In this document: positions 46,752-57,054 of the stretch, piece after piece
Layout: every line of letters starts with the position of its first letter
Numbering within the stretch: the first letter of the stretch is position 1
Origin: Microdochium bolleyi
Taxonomy: Eukaryota; Ascomycota; Sordariomycetes; Xylariales; Microdochiaceae
Length of the DNA: 64,000 bases
Direction: 5' to 3'
Assembly (NCBI GenBank): GCA_001566295.1
Contig: KQ964246.1
Span: 248,001 to 312,000 of the forward strand
Made by a program: the position numbers and the translations under genes
The notes under the pieces: generated by a model
The model's database searches: none
Told to the model about the DNA's origin: nothing
The model's input: the letters and a program-made list of their open reading frames with translations, nothing else

Positions 46752-47732
46752 TCACACACGCGTCGCCACCATCTCCGTTTCCTTGATGTCCTCCGCCTTT
46801 TTCGGTGGCGGGGGAACGACGAAACCGACAGCAAGGCAGATATATGCTGCCGCGATCTCCATCATGACCGACATGCCGAGGTAGATTCCGTGGTCGCCGA
46901 GGTATGGAATGAACTGGGTGTCATTGCGGAAGTCGCCAATGGCCGCGAAGAGCAAGCGCACGATGAGAAAGGGCATCGCGATGACGACGGCGACGACGAT
47001 CTTCTTGGCCGCGGACACTTCGCGGCGCCCGAGCGCACGATCGCACTCAATGGTCGTGGTGCCGCGCTCGACATCGCGGGGGCGTGCGGCTGACGAAGAA
47101 TCGATGCTAGCAGACTTCGCGTGGGCATGGCCGATTTTGCTGACAGGGCTGCCCCGGATGGCTGGGACGAAGAGAATAGCTCCGCAGACGATGTTGGCGG
47201 CGAGGACTACGATGAAGAGGGCCATGGCGGCATTCATGTAGCCGTTGACGACGAAGGGCTGGTTGTTGCCTAAGCTGGTGAGGGCCTGGTTGGCGCCGAC
47301 GATACCAAGCGCGAGGCCGACAAGGGAGCTGAGATCGATGGCCCGGAACAATTGTTTGGGGACCTTGTGGTATGTGTCATTTCTGTGGAAAGGCACAGCA
47401 TGTGAGTATTGAGGGCGTATGTTGGCAGAGGACTGCGGTTCCGAAACCACTTACACTCTCTCGACGAGCCTCATGGTTACGAGCAAGAGGGGCGCCGTGC
47501 CGACGAGGTCGCAGGACAAGACTGCAGCGTAGAGACTCGTAGATGGGTGTGTTTCTGCCACCAGCGCACAAGCGCCAGCGACTATCCGCAGCAAAGCAAG
47601 GACGAGGACGAGTCTCCATGCTCCTGCACCGAGCCTGAAGCCATATCGGACCCAGAGCCAGACGGCAAGGGGAAGGACCGGAGTCCAGAAGACAAGCTGC
47701 ACAATGGCAATGTCGGTCTCTGTAGGAGCCAT
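46752..47732 (-). CDS. DUF7702-like fungal integral membrane protein
   Basis: Exons (minus) are 47732-47455 and 47382-46752 (72-nt intron, GTAAGT donor, CCACAG acceptor), giving 302 residues. The protein is polytopic with about seven hydrophobic segments: DIAIVQLVFWTPVLPLAVWL, WRLVLVLALLRIVAGACALV, SCDLVGTAPLLLVTMRLVER, LSSLVGLALGIVGANQALTS, AAMALFIVVLAANIVCGAIL, KKIVVAVVIAMPFLIVRLLF and GMSVMMEIAAAYICLAVGFV. A polar loop with Ser-Ser repeats sits between TM5 and TM6. The arrangement and the start at MAPTETDIAIVQL fit the fungal DUF7702 family, whose function is unknown. The frame continues open upstream to another ATG at 47933 through a minisatellite coding for Asn-Tyr-Asn-Thr repeats; I take 47732 as the start because family members begin there. 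Confidence 0.82.
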
Positions 47733-48417
47733 GGTGAAGCTGTAGGCGTAGTAATGTGAGATGTCGTGGCAGTCGTGGTATGGGAAAGAGAGCAGTGTCG
47801 GGTTGTAAGCTCTGTTGTAGTTGGTGTTGTAGTTGGTGTTGTAGTTGGTGTTGTAGTTGGTGTTGTAGTTGGTGTTGTAGTTGGTGTTGTAGTTGGTGTT
47901 GTAGTTGGTTTTGTTGTAAGGAATCCATATCAAGACCTGCTGAAGAGACGGGGTTTCGTCATGTCTTATACCAAATTACTGGCCATGCCTACCGACCGAT
48001 GAGCTACGGCAAGTGTTGTCGAAGCCGCATTTGGCATGCACGATGTTGGACGCGACATCAAGTGCGTATAAAAGGTGAGGGCTGACGGAGCTGTCGAGCA
48101 TCGTGCATCGTGCATACCATATTAGGGCTAGCGTGGCAGGGGTCGGCGTTGTGGTTGATCTGGCAGGGCTGGGCAAAAGCTTGTCTGCCACGCGCCGGCC
48201 TGTCAGTCGAGGCGCAGTTTGCATAACTCTTACCTGATTGAGTAGCACAGATGCGTTTCTTCATTCGGCCTCGCCGCCAGGCACCAGTCTTCAGTCGAAC
48301 TGCGCCCCGGCGGCCCAACCCTCAACGGCACCTAACACGTGAGGACGGGACGCTTATTTTGATTTGCCCAATCGCCTCGTTCGCCGCAGGTGCGTCGCGC
48401 CAGGCATCGGACTTCAT
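47733..48417. other. Intergenic, DUF7702 upstream region and second regulator 3' end
   Basis: This 685-bp spacer lies between the DUF7702 start and the stop of the second Zn2Cys6 gene. It contains a 12-bp minisatellite (47813-47908). On the minus strand CTTTTATACG at about 48065-48075 is a weak TATA-like element for the DUF7702 gene. Otherwise nothing seen. Confidence 0.55.
47813..47908 (+). repeat. 12-bp minisatellite, eight perfect copies
   Basis: The unit TGTTGTAGTTGG occurs eight times without mismatch (96 bp), ending 81 bp before the DUF7702 start codon on the minus strand. On that strand the unit reads as codons for Asn-Tyr-Asn-Thr and is in frame with the downstream gene. The unit length is a multiple of three, so copy-number change would keep the frame. 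Confidence 0.95.
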
Positions 48418-50052
48418 CTAATACTGCTGGCGTCCTTCCCGCTCGAGGAGATCGGCAAGATAACCAGCCTTACGGATGCCCGTCTGCGAACCTACCCTCC
48501 GCAGCTGTCCGACAGCCCACTGCCGAGTCGCGTCATCTGTCGTGGGCGCTTGACCTGCATGGTACAGGTGGAAAATGGCATGATAACCACCTGCCACGTG
48601 CGCCTTGGCCGCCTCTTTCGGTCTAAGAGCGCCTTCCGGCGTGAGGTAGCCTAGGAGCTGCGGCATAGACGCAACGAGGGCCATGGTCAATTCGTACATT
48701 TCGTGTTCCGTCTGTCGCACCAGCTCCTCCCGCGACGTGTGAAATGATGCAAACGAGGCTCCCGCCCCGGCATCTATCACCAGTGCTCGTATCAAGCGAA
48801 TGACCACAAGGCGGCATGTCCGCATGCCCGTCCACAACCTAACCATCTGCATGCTTGGATAGACGTGGTAGATGCCCTCGCATACCAGGTCTGGGTCAGC
48901 ACGCGTGTTGAAGATAGTCTTGAAGTCGCGCTCAAGCCCCCCGAGCTCGAGAAAGAGCTCAAAGTTGGTGAGGTTCCGGCGTCCTAGCTCTATGGCTTCC
49001 GCGAGCAGCGGCTGCCACAAGCGAGGTGGAAGCGGCCACTCCTGACTGCAAGACTTTTGCCAGAGGTCGATTGCGTCCATGTGAGCACTGGTCATGAGCC
49101 AAATGGTGTGCGAGGGCCCGAGGTGGCTGTCAATCCGTTGCCGCATCGCACTGACCTGGGAGGGTACTGGGACACCCAGTCGATAGCACGATGTGAGGAT
49201 GTGCACCAGTGTCTCCCGGAATGCCAGAAGGCCCATCTCGCGCTCAAATTGTGCATAGCCGCGTTGCGCTAACAAGGCCGACGCGCCGTCAATGTGCCGC
49301 TTCCAAGCCGCCACCGAGGTAGGGCCTGAACACGTAAAGGACTCGAATATGGATAACAGTAGGATCGCAAAGAGGGTGCTGTCCTTATGTGCTGACATGG
49401 GATCAGCTAGAGCCTCGTTGACGGCCCGCAAGGCGGTACAATACTCTGACCAGGCTTGGCGTGACAAACCCGACTGGTCGATTCGGGCGTCCGCAGAGTT
49501 TGCGATGCCAGCCAGCGAGATGGCGCGCATGGCGGCAGTCATGGCCTCGGGGTGGTGATCTGTCAACAGCACCTTGGGGGCGACTGATAAGAATGTCTCG
49601 TACGGGTCTTCTTCTGCAGCGGCGAAGTTGTTGTAGAAGCATGTCAGACCGAGGTCGCCCAGATCTACTCCGATATGCAGGAGCTGGACCGGAGAAGTTG
49701 GTGGGACGGAGACCAGTGCCATACTGGATGACGACTTCGAGCTGTAGCTAGGGGACGGCGATGGTGACACTCCGTCACTCGGGTCATGCTTGCCGGACGA
49801 TGGCCTCTGAGCGTTGGCCTTGCCAATGACACGAGCCGTCTCGTTTCTGAAGCTCAAGCTCAGAAGGTCTCGATAGCCTGGACATGTGGTTCCTTGGCGG
49901 CGGCATTGTCCGCAGCCAGGCACGGCCTTATCGCACTGCCGACGGAACGTCAGCGCTGAACATGGAGCGAGGGAGCACAGGCGTGGACTCACGCGTTTCT
50001 TCCGAAGTCTACAAGCTTCGCAACTCTTGGACGGCTTGCCAGTGTAGACCAT
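48418..50052 (-). CDS. Zn2Cys6 transcription factor with fungal-specific regulatory domain
   Basis: Exons (minus) are 50052-49993 and 49935-48418 (57-nt intron, GTGAGT donor, CGGCAG acceptor), giving 525 residues. The N-terminal zinc cluster has Cys11, 14, 21, 28, 31 and 38 (CEACRLRKKR joined to CDKAVPGCGQCRRQGTTC), and the intron falls between the basic stretch and Cys21. A Ser/Pro-rich linker follows. Then comes an all-helical regulatory region of the Fungal_trans_2/DUF3468 type: HHPEAMTAAMRAISLAGIAN, STLFAILLLSIFESFT, WKRHIDGASALLAQRGYAQF and MVRLWTGMRTCRLVVIRLIR. The intron has no in-frame stop, so unspliced RNA would encode a 19-residue insert in the zinc cluster. It is divergent from the GH3 beta-glucosidase, and regulation of that neighbour is possible but unproven. 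Confidence 0.9.
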   Translation of the reverse strand: MVYTGKPSKSCEACRLRKKRVSPRLCSLAPCSALTFRRQCDKAVPGCGQCRRQGTTCPGYRDLLSLSFRNETARVIGKANAQRPSSGKHDPSDGVSPSPSPSYSSKSSSSMALVSVPPTSPVQLLHIGVDLGDLGLTCFYNNFAAAEEDPYETFLSVAPKVLLTDHHPEAMTAAMRAISLAGIANSADARIDQSGLSRQAWSEYCTALRAVNEALADPMSAHKDSTLFAILLLSIFESFTCSGPTSVAAWKRHIDGASALLAQRGYAQFEREMGLLAFRETLVHILTSCYRLGVPVPSQVSAMRQRIDSHLGPSHTIWLMTSAHMDAIDLWQKSCSQEWPLPPRLWQPLLAEAIELGRRNLTNFELFLELGGLERDFKTIFNTRADPDLVCEGIYHVYPSMQMVRLWTGMRTCRLVVIRLIRALVIDAGAGASFASFHTSREELVRQTEHEMYELTMALVASMPQLLGYLTPEGALRPKEAAKAHVAGGYHAIFHLYHAGQAPTTDDATRQWAVGQLRRVGSQTGIRKAGYLADLLEREGRQQY

Positions 50053-50970
50053 GGCTGGGGATCTGCCTGTCTATGTGGCAGGCGGTGCTCGAGCGAGCAT
50101 CTGCTTACGCGTAGTTCCATGCTGACCTGACCTGGGGATTGTCTGTGCTGAGCTAAGCAGCTGCGGCAGCCGTTCACTATCGCTCCTTCCGTCTTGACAT
50201 CTCACAGCGGCTGACTAGCAGCCAATGCATCCCGCTCCTGCAACACCGTACGTGCAGGCCATGGCGACAGCAATGCCCGGGCATGACGGATGGAATAAAG
50301 ATGTTCATTTGCTTGGCTAAGTCTCGCATCTGCAGCCATATATCCATACATTTGAGATGTTCAGATGAGAGAGACAGAGTGTGTCGCGGTTCCTGGATTG
50401 GTGGGGCATACTGAGGTGCCTGCCCGCAAGGTGACCGACCAGTTTCCCCACGGCGGGGAAGGACCCCCACGTGTAGGTGCAATCCCCAACCCAAGGGCTG
50501 AGAATCAGTCGCCTGTTTTGGGGAAGCTCGAATTGCAAAATGTCTTTTGCCAGATCTCGCCTGGGGCGGCATTATGAGGCCCCGCCGCTGTGATGCTTGG
50601 CCAGCACCAAAAGCCCGCGTGACGACGCAATGGGGCGCTCAGAGGCACAATGGCAGCTCGTGAGTGGCCGAGGGGGAAACTCCGGCCAAACAGCCTGGCC
50701 GGGGGCCCGCTGGGAGAACTTCGGGCTCTGCTTCTCCAGGCTTGGCGGCTTCTCAACACTGCAAGTGCCTGCGTGATACTCCGCCATCTCCGCGCCTTGG
50801 GGGGCTCTTCCCCGCCGCCAGCCATCCCATCGGGCCATCACGGCCCTGAGTCGCATCATGGCCCTCTGTCGTCTCTTCCGTCGATCCCACATAAAGGCTG
50901 CGACCTCCGCCGCCTCTCTCCAGACAATGTCTCCCTCATCCACTCGTCACAGAGCCCTAGCACCGCAACC
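50053..50970. other. Divergent intergenic region between the second Zn2Cys6 gene and GH3
   Basis: This 918-bp shared upstream region includes a cluster of CreA-like sites (50401-50585). A CATAAAGG element at about 50891-50898 lies some 75 bp upstream of the GH3 ATG. The GH3 frame is open upstream from 50650, but the translation there is not family-like. No other gene seen. Confidence 0.6.
50401..50585. promoter_or_regulatory. Cluster of six CreA/CRE-1-type sites (SYGGRG)
   Basis: Matches to the carbon-repressor consensus 5'-SYGGRG occur at 50401-50406 (GTGGGG), 50446-50451 (CCCCAC), 50453-50458 (GCGGGG), 50465-50470 (CCCCAC), 50561-50566 (CTGGGG) and 50580-50585 (CCCCGC). The consensus is short and this region is GC-rich, but pairs of closely spaced sites are the form known to work. 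They lie 386-570 bp upstream of the GH3 start. Inference: glucose repression of GH3 and possibly of the divergent regulator. Confidence 0.5.
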
Positions 50971-53484
50971 ATGGCCGACATCAACGTCGACGACGTGCTC
51001 AAGAAGCTCTCCACAAGCGACAAGGTCGAGCTGCTCGCCGGCATTGACTTCTGGCACACAAAGGGCCTCCCCAGTCATGGCATCCCCTCCCTGAGGTTCA
51101 CCGACGGGCCCAACGGCGTCCGCGGCACAAAGTTCTTCAACGGCATCCCCGCTGCCTGCTTCCCCTGCGGCACCGCCCTCGGCGCCACCTGGAACACGGC
51201 CCTGCTCGAGGAGGCCGGTGCCAAGATGGGCGACGAGGCAAAGGCAAAGGGCGCCCACGTCATCCTCGGCCCGACCATCAACATGCAGCGCTCCCCTATC
51301 GGCGGCCGTGGCTTCGAGTCCATTGGCGAGGACCCGTTCCTCGCCGGTCTTGGCGCCGCCGCCATTGTCCGCGGCATCCAGTCCACCGGCATCCAGGCCA
51401 CCGTCAAGCACTTTGTCTGCAACGACCATGAGCACAAGCGCAACGCTGTCGACGTTATTGTCACCGACCGGGCCCTGCGCGAGATCTACGCCCTGCCCTT
51501 CCAGCTTGCCGTCCGCGACGCCCAACCCGGCGCCTTCATGACAGGCTACAACTCGGTCCAGGGTCACTACTGCTCCGAGAACAAGAAGCTGCTCCAGGAC
51601 CTGCTCCGCGGCGAGTGGAAATGGGACGGCCTCGTCATGAGCGACTGGTTCGGCACCTACTCGACAACCGATGCCACCATCGCGGGCCTCGACATTGAGA
51701 TGCCCGGCCCTCCTCGCTTCCGTGGTGGGCCTCTGGCCTTCAATGTCGCCACCGACAAGGTCCGCAGCCACATCCTCGACGAACGTGCCCGCGAAGTGCT
51801 CAAGCTCGTGAAGCGCTGCGCGGCCAGCGGCGTGCCCGAGAACGCGCCCGAGGGCAAAGCCGACACACCTGAGACGGCGGCGCTGCTGCGCAAGATTGGC
51901 AATGAGGGCATCGTCGTGCTTAAGAACGACGACAAGCTACTGCCGCTCAAGAAGGACAAGAAGACGGTTGTCATTGGCCCCAACGCCAAGGTCGCCACGT
52001 ACCACGGCGGCGGCTCGGCCTCTCTCCTCGCGTACTACGCCGTAACCCCCTTTGAGGGCATCAGCAGCAAGACGTCGTTCGCGCCAAAGTACGGCGTTGG
52101 CGCGTACAGCCACAAGATGCTGCCGCTCCTGGGCCTGTCGACCAAGACCCCGTCCGGCAAGCCCGGTGTGCGCATGCGCATGTACAACCACCCGGCGGAC
52201 GTCAAGGACCGCGAGGTCATCGACGAGGTCGAGCTCACCAAGACGGAAATGCTGCTCGTCGACTACTCGCACCCGAAGCTCAACATGGACCTCTGGTACG
52301 CCGAGCTCGACGGCACGCTGACCATCGACGAGGACGCCGAGTGGGAGTTTGGCTGCGTCGTGGCGGGCACCGCCAACGTGTACATTGACGACGAGCTCGT
52401 CATCAACAACACGGAAAAGCAGACCAAGGGCGACGCTTTCTTCGGCACGTCTACCCGTGAGGAAAAGGGCACGTTCAAGCTGCACAAGGACAAGACCTAC
52501 CGAATCCGCGTCAGCTTCGGCTCCATTGCCACGTCCCCGCTCGGCGACAGCAACGTCACCGTGCCCAACGGCGCCCTGCGCCTGGGAGCGTGCAAGGTCA
52601 TCGACCCCAAGGCCGAGATCGAGCACGCGGTCAAGCTCGCACGCGATGCCGACCAGGTCATTATCTGCGCGGGCCTCAACGCGGACTGGGAGACCGAGGG
52701 CAACGACCGGGCCGACATGAAGCTTCCCCCCGGGTCCGACGAGCTGATCACCGCCGTGCTCGCCGCAAACCCGGAAAACACCGTTGTGGTGCTACAGTCC
52801 GGAACCCCGGTCGAGATGCCCTGGGTGTCCTCGGCCAAGTCGCTCGTCTGGGCCGGCTTCGGCGGCAACGAGACGGGCAACACCATCGCGGACGTGCTCT
52901 TCGGCGACGTCAACCCCAGCGGCAAGACGTCCCTCACCTTCCCCGTGCGCAACAGCGACAACCCGGCCTTCCTCAACTACCGCACCGAGGCCTCCCGCGT
53001 GCTCTACGGCGAGGACGTGTACATTGGCTACCGGTACTACGAGTTCGCCGAGCGCGACGTGCTCTTCCCCTTCGGCCACGGCCTGTCCTACACGTCCTTC
53101 AAGTTCAGCGAGCTGCACGTCGCCCACAAGGCCGGCGACAAGCTCGTCTCGGCGACGTTCAAGGTCGCCAACACGGGCAGCCTTAGGGGCGCGCAGGTCG
53201 CGCAGCTGTACGTCTCGCCGCGGCAGGCCGCCAAGGTGAACCGCCCGCGCAAGGAGCTCAAGGGCTTCGCCAAGACGGAGCTGGGCCCGGGCGAGAAGGT
53301 CAGCGTCACGATCGACGTCGAGGCCAAGTACGCCGCGGCGTACTGGGACGAGGAGCGCGACCAGTGGTGCGTCGAGGCCGGCGAGTACGACGTCATCATT
53401 GCCGACAGCTCGGCCGTGACTGACGCGAACAGCGTCGTCGGGTGCTTCAAGGTCGACGAGACGTACTGGTGGTCTGGTCTTTGA
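50971..53484 (+). CDS. GH3 beta-glucosidase with PA14 domain, intracellular type
   Basis: A single exon of 837 residues from the ATG at 50971. It hydrolyses terminal beta-D-glucosyl residues of cellobiose and other beta-glucosides. The N-terminal GH3 barrel shows LRFTDGPNGVRGTKFFNG, CFPCGTALGATWN, NMQRSPIGGRGFESIGEDP, the KHFVCND and HE motifs, and the nucleophile Asp225 in GLVMSDWFGTYS. The GH3 alpha/beta sandwich begins near LRKIGNEGIVVLKNDDKLLP. A PA14 domain is inserted at about 398-540 (MRMYNHPADVKDREV through DKTYRIRVSFGS). The C-terminal fibronectin-III-like domain has YVSPRQAAKVNRPRKELKGF. There is no signal peptide (MADINVDDVLKKLS), so it is probably cytosolic and acts on imported cellodextrins. 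It matches the PA14-bearing fungal BGL group rather than the secreted BglA/Cel3A group. It is divergent from a Zn2Cys6 gene. Confidence 0.95.
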   Translation: MADINVDDVLKKLSTSDKVELLAGIDFWHTKGLPSHGIPSLRFTDGPNGVRGTKFFNGIPAACFPCGTALGATWNTALLEEAGAKMGDEAKAKGAHVILGPTINMQRSPIGGRGFESIGEDPFLAGLGAAAIVRGIQSTGIQATVKHFVCNDHEHKRNAVDVIVTDRALREIYALPFQLAVRDAQPGAFMTGYNSVQGHYCSENKKLLQDLLRGEWKWDGLVMSDWFGTYSTTDATIAGLDIEMPGPPRFRGGPLAFNVATDKVRSHILDERAREVLKLVKRCAASGVPENAPEGKADTPETAALLRKIGNEGIVVLKNDDKLLPLKKDKKTVVIGPNAKVATYHGGGSASLLAYYAVTPFEGISSKTSFAPKYGVGAYSHKMLPLLGLSTKTPSGKPGVRMRMYNHPADVKDREVIDEVELTKTEMLLVDYSHPKLNMDLWYAELDGTLTIDEDAEWEFGCVVAGTANVYIDDELVINNTEKQTKGDAFFGTSTREEKGTFKLHKDKTYRIRVSFGSIATSPLGDSNVTVPNGALRLGACKVIDPKAEIEHAVKLARDADQVIICAGLNADWETEGNDRADMKLPPGSDELITAVLAANPENTVVVLQSGTPVEMPWVSSAKSLVWAGFGGNETGNTIADVLFGDVNPSGKTSLTFPVRNSDNPAFLNYRTEASRVLYGEDVYIGYRYYEFAERDVLFPFGHGLSYTSFKFSELHVAHKAGDKLVSATFKVANTGSLRGAQVAQLYVSPRQAAKVNRPRKELKGFAKTELGPGEKVSVTIDVEAKYAAAYWDEERDQWCVEAGEYDVIIADSSAVTDANSVVGCFKVDETYWWSGL

Positions 53485-54705
53485 GAGGACTCTGGCGAGC
53501 GAGACTTTTGACCCTGTGTATGTGTATATATGTTGTGGATTGTCTCGACTTTTATTTTGGACATGATTACGAGAAAAGCGTAGTTTTTGCTTTTGAAAAA
53601 TAAGAGGATTCGTTCAAGACAAGACACAGGAGATGTGGCTGTGATTTGCGATCTATCGAAATGCCCATTGTCTGGCCTGGGTCGTCAAACGAGGTTCGGC
53701 GTCAAAGCTCCACATTCCCAATGCGGAAGGGGACCCTGGACCGCGGCCAATCACGAGGAGGGCCAGGTTGTGAATTGAGGGACATTCGCTCAGCATTGGC
53801 TTGGAACGCAGATACTACCTTATCGTCATGCTATTGAGGCTAGGGGAAGATAGGAATGCAAGCCGCGCTGGTATTCCACAGCGATGGCGACGGTGATTGC
53901 TCAGTTTTCTCCAGGGTCGGCTGAGCTGGAAACGACTGGAGGTTCTGAAGCGCCAAGATTCTGGTGGGAGCATCCGTCGGACTTGTCCGAGGGATCAAGG
54001 GCGCGGATCCTCTTCCGGGATTGAGACGATGGCTTCGTGGGGTTCGGGGTGTGCTTATCGGATCGGAGTAGTCTTTGATTGCTGCAGTCTTGGAGTCCGG
54101 AGTACGAAACAACAGTTGGTGTTCTGCCTCAGACACGAGATGTAGACCTAGTACCAACACACCGAGATTATCTTTCTTGGGAGAAGCTCAATCAACAGCT
54201 AGACCGCGGGGATGGACAGAATCACCTTGACATCTGGAGAACCTCCACGCCCTTCACCAGGGGGCCCCTTGCTGTGCGCATGCCACCTCCACAACTCTTC
54301 GGCGCCGACGGGAATCTTGGCATTCGGCTCAAGCGAGTAGGATTGCCATCCTGGGAAAATCTGCCCCCGAGGCCGCTACATCACCATCCCAAACTAATAT
54401 ACAAGGGCCAATAGGAGTATTTCTTGTAAAGGACATGCCGCTGGCTAATATACAGTCTTGATCCTTCGGATGCAACATCACCAGACGACCAAGCAAGAAG
54501 ACGCACTAGAGCTTCATGGAGGATGGTTACCATTTTTGGTACTGGATACTGTCATCGAAACACGCCGGGACTTCCGGTCCACTTTCCTTTAAAGGCCAAC
54601 GTCACTTACCCGACGCGCGGAACCAGATAGTGAACACTCGTGGATGCTTTCAACCCGTTTCCAGCCCTGGCGATACATGCCATCATCCAGATCTCAAATA
54701 TCACC
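53485..54705. other. Intergenic, GH3 3' end and fungalysin upstream region
   Basis: This 1.2 kb region lies between the GH3 stop and the M36 start. An A/T-rich stretch at about 53515-53610 follows the GH3 stop and fits its 3' UTR. The frame of the M36 gene is open to an ATG at 54640, discussed with that gene. Nothing else seen. Confidence 0.55.
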
Positions 54706-57054
54706 ATGTTCGCCACGGAGACTTCCTCTGCTGCTGCTATCCTTCTCCTGCTGCTCGGCAGCGGTGCACAGCATGTCCTCGCGAGCGATCTGACGCACGA
54801 CTTCCGCCTGCGGCCTGCACCGGCCTACACCAATGCTGCCGCCGTAGCGGCTGACCGCGGCCTGCATACGCTCACGCGCAGATCAGAGGACTACGTGGGC
54901 ACAGCTACCTCCCTAGTCGAGCGCACCGCGCCGAACACGACGTTCCGCATCATGGGCGACCACTATGTCGGCGCCAACGGCGTGGCGCACGTCAACTTCA
55001 AGCAGACTGTCAACGGTGTCGACGTTGACAATGCCGACTTCAGCGTGCATGTAAGTCAGCCAGCGGGGACAGACGGAGTCGGACGCACCATGGGCCATCT
55101 CTACTTAGAGATCAAACTCTTAACATGTCGCGTCCTCGAATAGGTCGCGAAAGACGGACACATCTTCTCATACAGCAACGCCTTTGCCCCCGCGGGTGCG
55201 AGACCCGAAAACCCGCTGCCAGGACGGGTGGCTCTCCTCGATCCGCTCGAAGCACTCGCCGCGGTGCTGGGGCACTTTGCGTTTCCGTACTCGGGGATCG
55301 GCCGGAGAGTCGCAGCCGGGGCTGCCAACGGCAACTCGTACACGATTGAGGGACTCGGTGGCGGTCTCCTCGAGAAGCCCAAGGTGCGCCTCAGCTACCT
55401 GGTCCAGGACACCGGCGATGTGGCTCCTGCGTGGCAGGTGGAAGTCCATCACGCGCGAGGCTGGGTCGCTGCGTATGTCGCCGCCGAGGGCGAGACCAAG
55501 ATCCTCGGTGCCATGGACTTCCACTCGCATGCCACGTATGAAGTGTTGTAAGTTTAGATACCACACGGTTTCCCAGATTTCAAAGAGAAGAAAACTCGCA
55601 AAGGCTGACGATTCATCAATGAAACAGCCCCTGGGGAGTCAACGATCCATCCTCGGGCACCCGCTCCATCATCAGAGACCCCCAGGACACAGCCCTCTCT
55701 CCCAAGGGGTGGCACTCGACCGGCATGGACGCCAACACGACAACCGGGAACAACGCCATCGTCGGCGCGGTCCCCGACAACTCCGGGCTCGTGCACTTCC
55801 CGCACAGCAACACCCTCGACTTCCAGTATCCCCTGGACCTCTCGGCCGCCTCGCCGCGCAGCTACCTAGAGGCCGCCGTCACGCAGGTCTTCTACACGCT
55901 CAACATGGCGCACGACCTGTTCTACGCGCTGGGCTTCACCGAGGCCGCGGGAAACATGCAGCAGGATAACCTCGGCAAGGGCGGGCACGACCGCGACAGG
56001 GTGAGCGTCAGCGTGCAGCTCTGGAGCGGGCGGAACAACGGCGTCATGTCCCGCAGCGTCGATGGGAGCACGTCGTACATGGATCTGTATCTGTTCGACA
56101 AGACGGTGCCAGAGAGGGATGTGGCGTTCGATAGTGGGTTCGTTATCCACGAGTACACGCATGGTTGTGAGTATATATTTCTTTTTCTTCCCGACGACTG
56201 CAATGCCCATCAGAAGAACCGGGCAAGATGAGGTTGTAAACCACCACGGCCAAGGATGACCTTCACATTGTCCCCCTCGGCTCAGCCTGTGGAGATGTCT
56301 CCTCACTAACACCACTCTCCCTTCCCCGCAGTGAGCAACCGCCTGACCGGCGGGCCCCTCAACAACTTCTGCCTCGACGCCTACGAGGCCGACGGCATGG
56401 CCGAAGGGTGGAGCGACCTCTTCGCGGCCGCGATCGCCATCCGGCCCTCTGACACGGCCGCCACCGCTTCCTACGGCTTCGCGGCGTGGCCGCTCGGGCT
56501 GTCCAACGGCACCGCCCGCATCGCCATATACACGACCGACACGGGCGTCAACAGCCTGACGTACAAGAGCGCCGACAACCGCGCCAAGGTCCACGAGGTC
56601 GGCACCGTGTGGGCGACGATGCTGTACGAGGTGCTGTGGAACCTGATCGGGAAGCACGGCAAGGAGGACGGGCCGAGGCCCGTCATGGTGGATGGGGTGC
56701 CGCGGGACGGCAAGTATCTGATGCTGAAGCTACTGACTGACTCTTTCGCGCTGTAAGTTTCTGTCTCCCTCATTTGTGGGATATGCAGGCAGAGAGGAGC
56801 GACCCTTCCCATGGAGAAATCATCCTCTATTGTAAGCTGGTCAAGACTGACACGTGTTGTGCAAAAACAGGCAACCATGCAATCCGACCTTCATCCAGTC
56901 CCGCGATGCCATCCTCGACGCCGACATCGCCCTCACGCGCGGTGCCAACAAGTGCGAGATCTGGCGAGGGTTTGCGAAGCGCGGGCTCGGGGCCAACGCC
57001 GTGTTCTCGGAGAGCAACCGGGTGGACAACTTCGACCTCCCTCAGGGCTGCTAG
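54706..57054 (+). CDS. Secreted metallopeptidase, M36 fungalysin
   Basis: Exons are 54706-55050, 55144-55547, 55628-56166, 56332-56752 and 56871-57054, giving 630 residues, the usual length for this family (about 630). Fungalysins are secreted zinc endopeptidases that degrade elastin, collagen and keratin-like proteins. The signal peptide is at 1-27 (AAAILLLLLGSGAQHVLA). An FTP propeptide follows (GVAHVNFKQTVNGVDVDNAD, then VAKDGHIFSYSNAF). The mature enzyme should start near the ATYEVFPWGVNDPSSGTRS region. The active site HEYTHG is at 424-429 (zinc ligands His424 and His428, catalytic Glu425), with the third ligand Glu454 in DGMAEGWSDLFA. The intron after HEYTHG gives LSNRLTGG, as in the family. 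All key residues are present. An upstream in-frame ATG at 54640 would bury the signal peptide, so 54706 is preferred. Confidence 0.95.

Noticed and set aside
47813..47908. CRISPR-like direct repeats
   Set aside because: Units are contiguous with no spacers and only 12 bp, so this is a minisatellite in a eukaryotic genome.
50947..51771. Minus-strand open frame of 274 codons
   Set aside because: Antisense to GH3; the GH3 reading is full-length and family-like.
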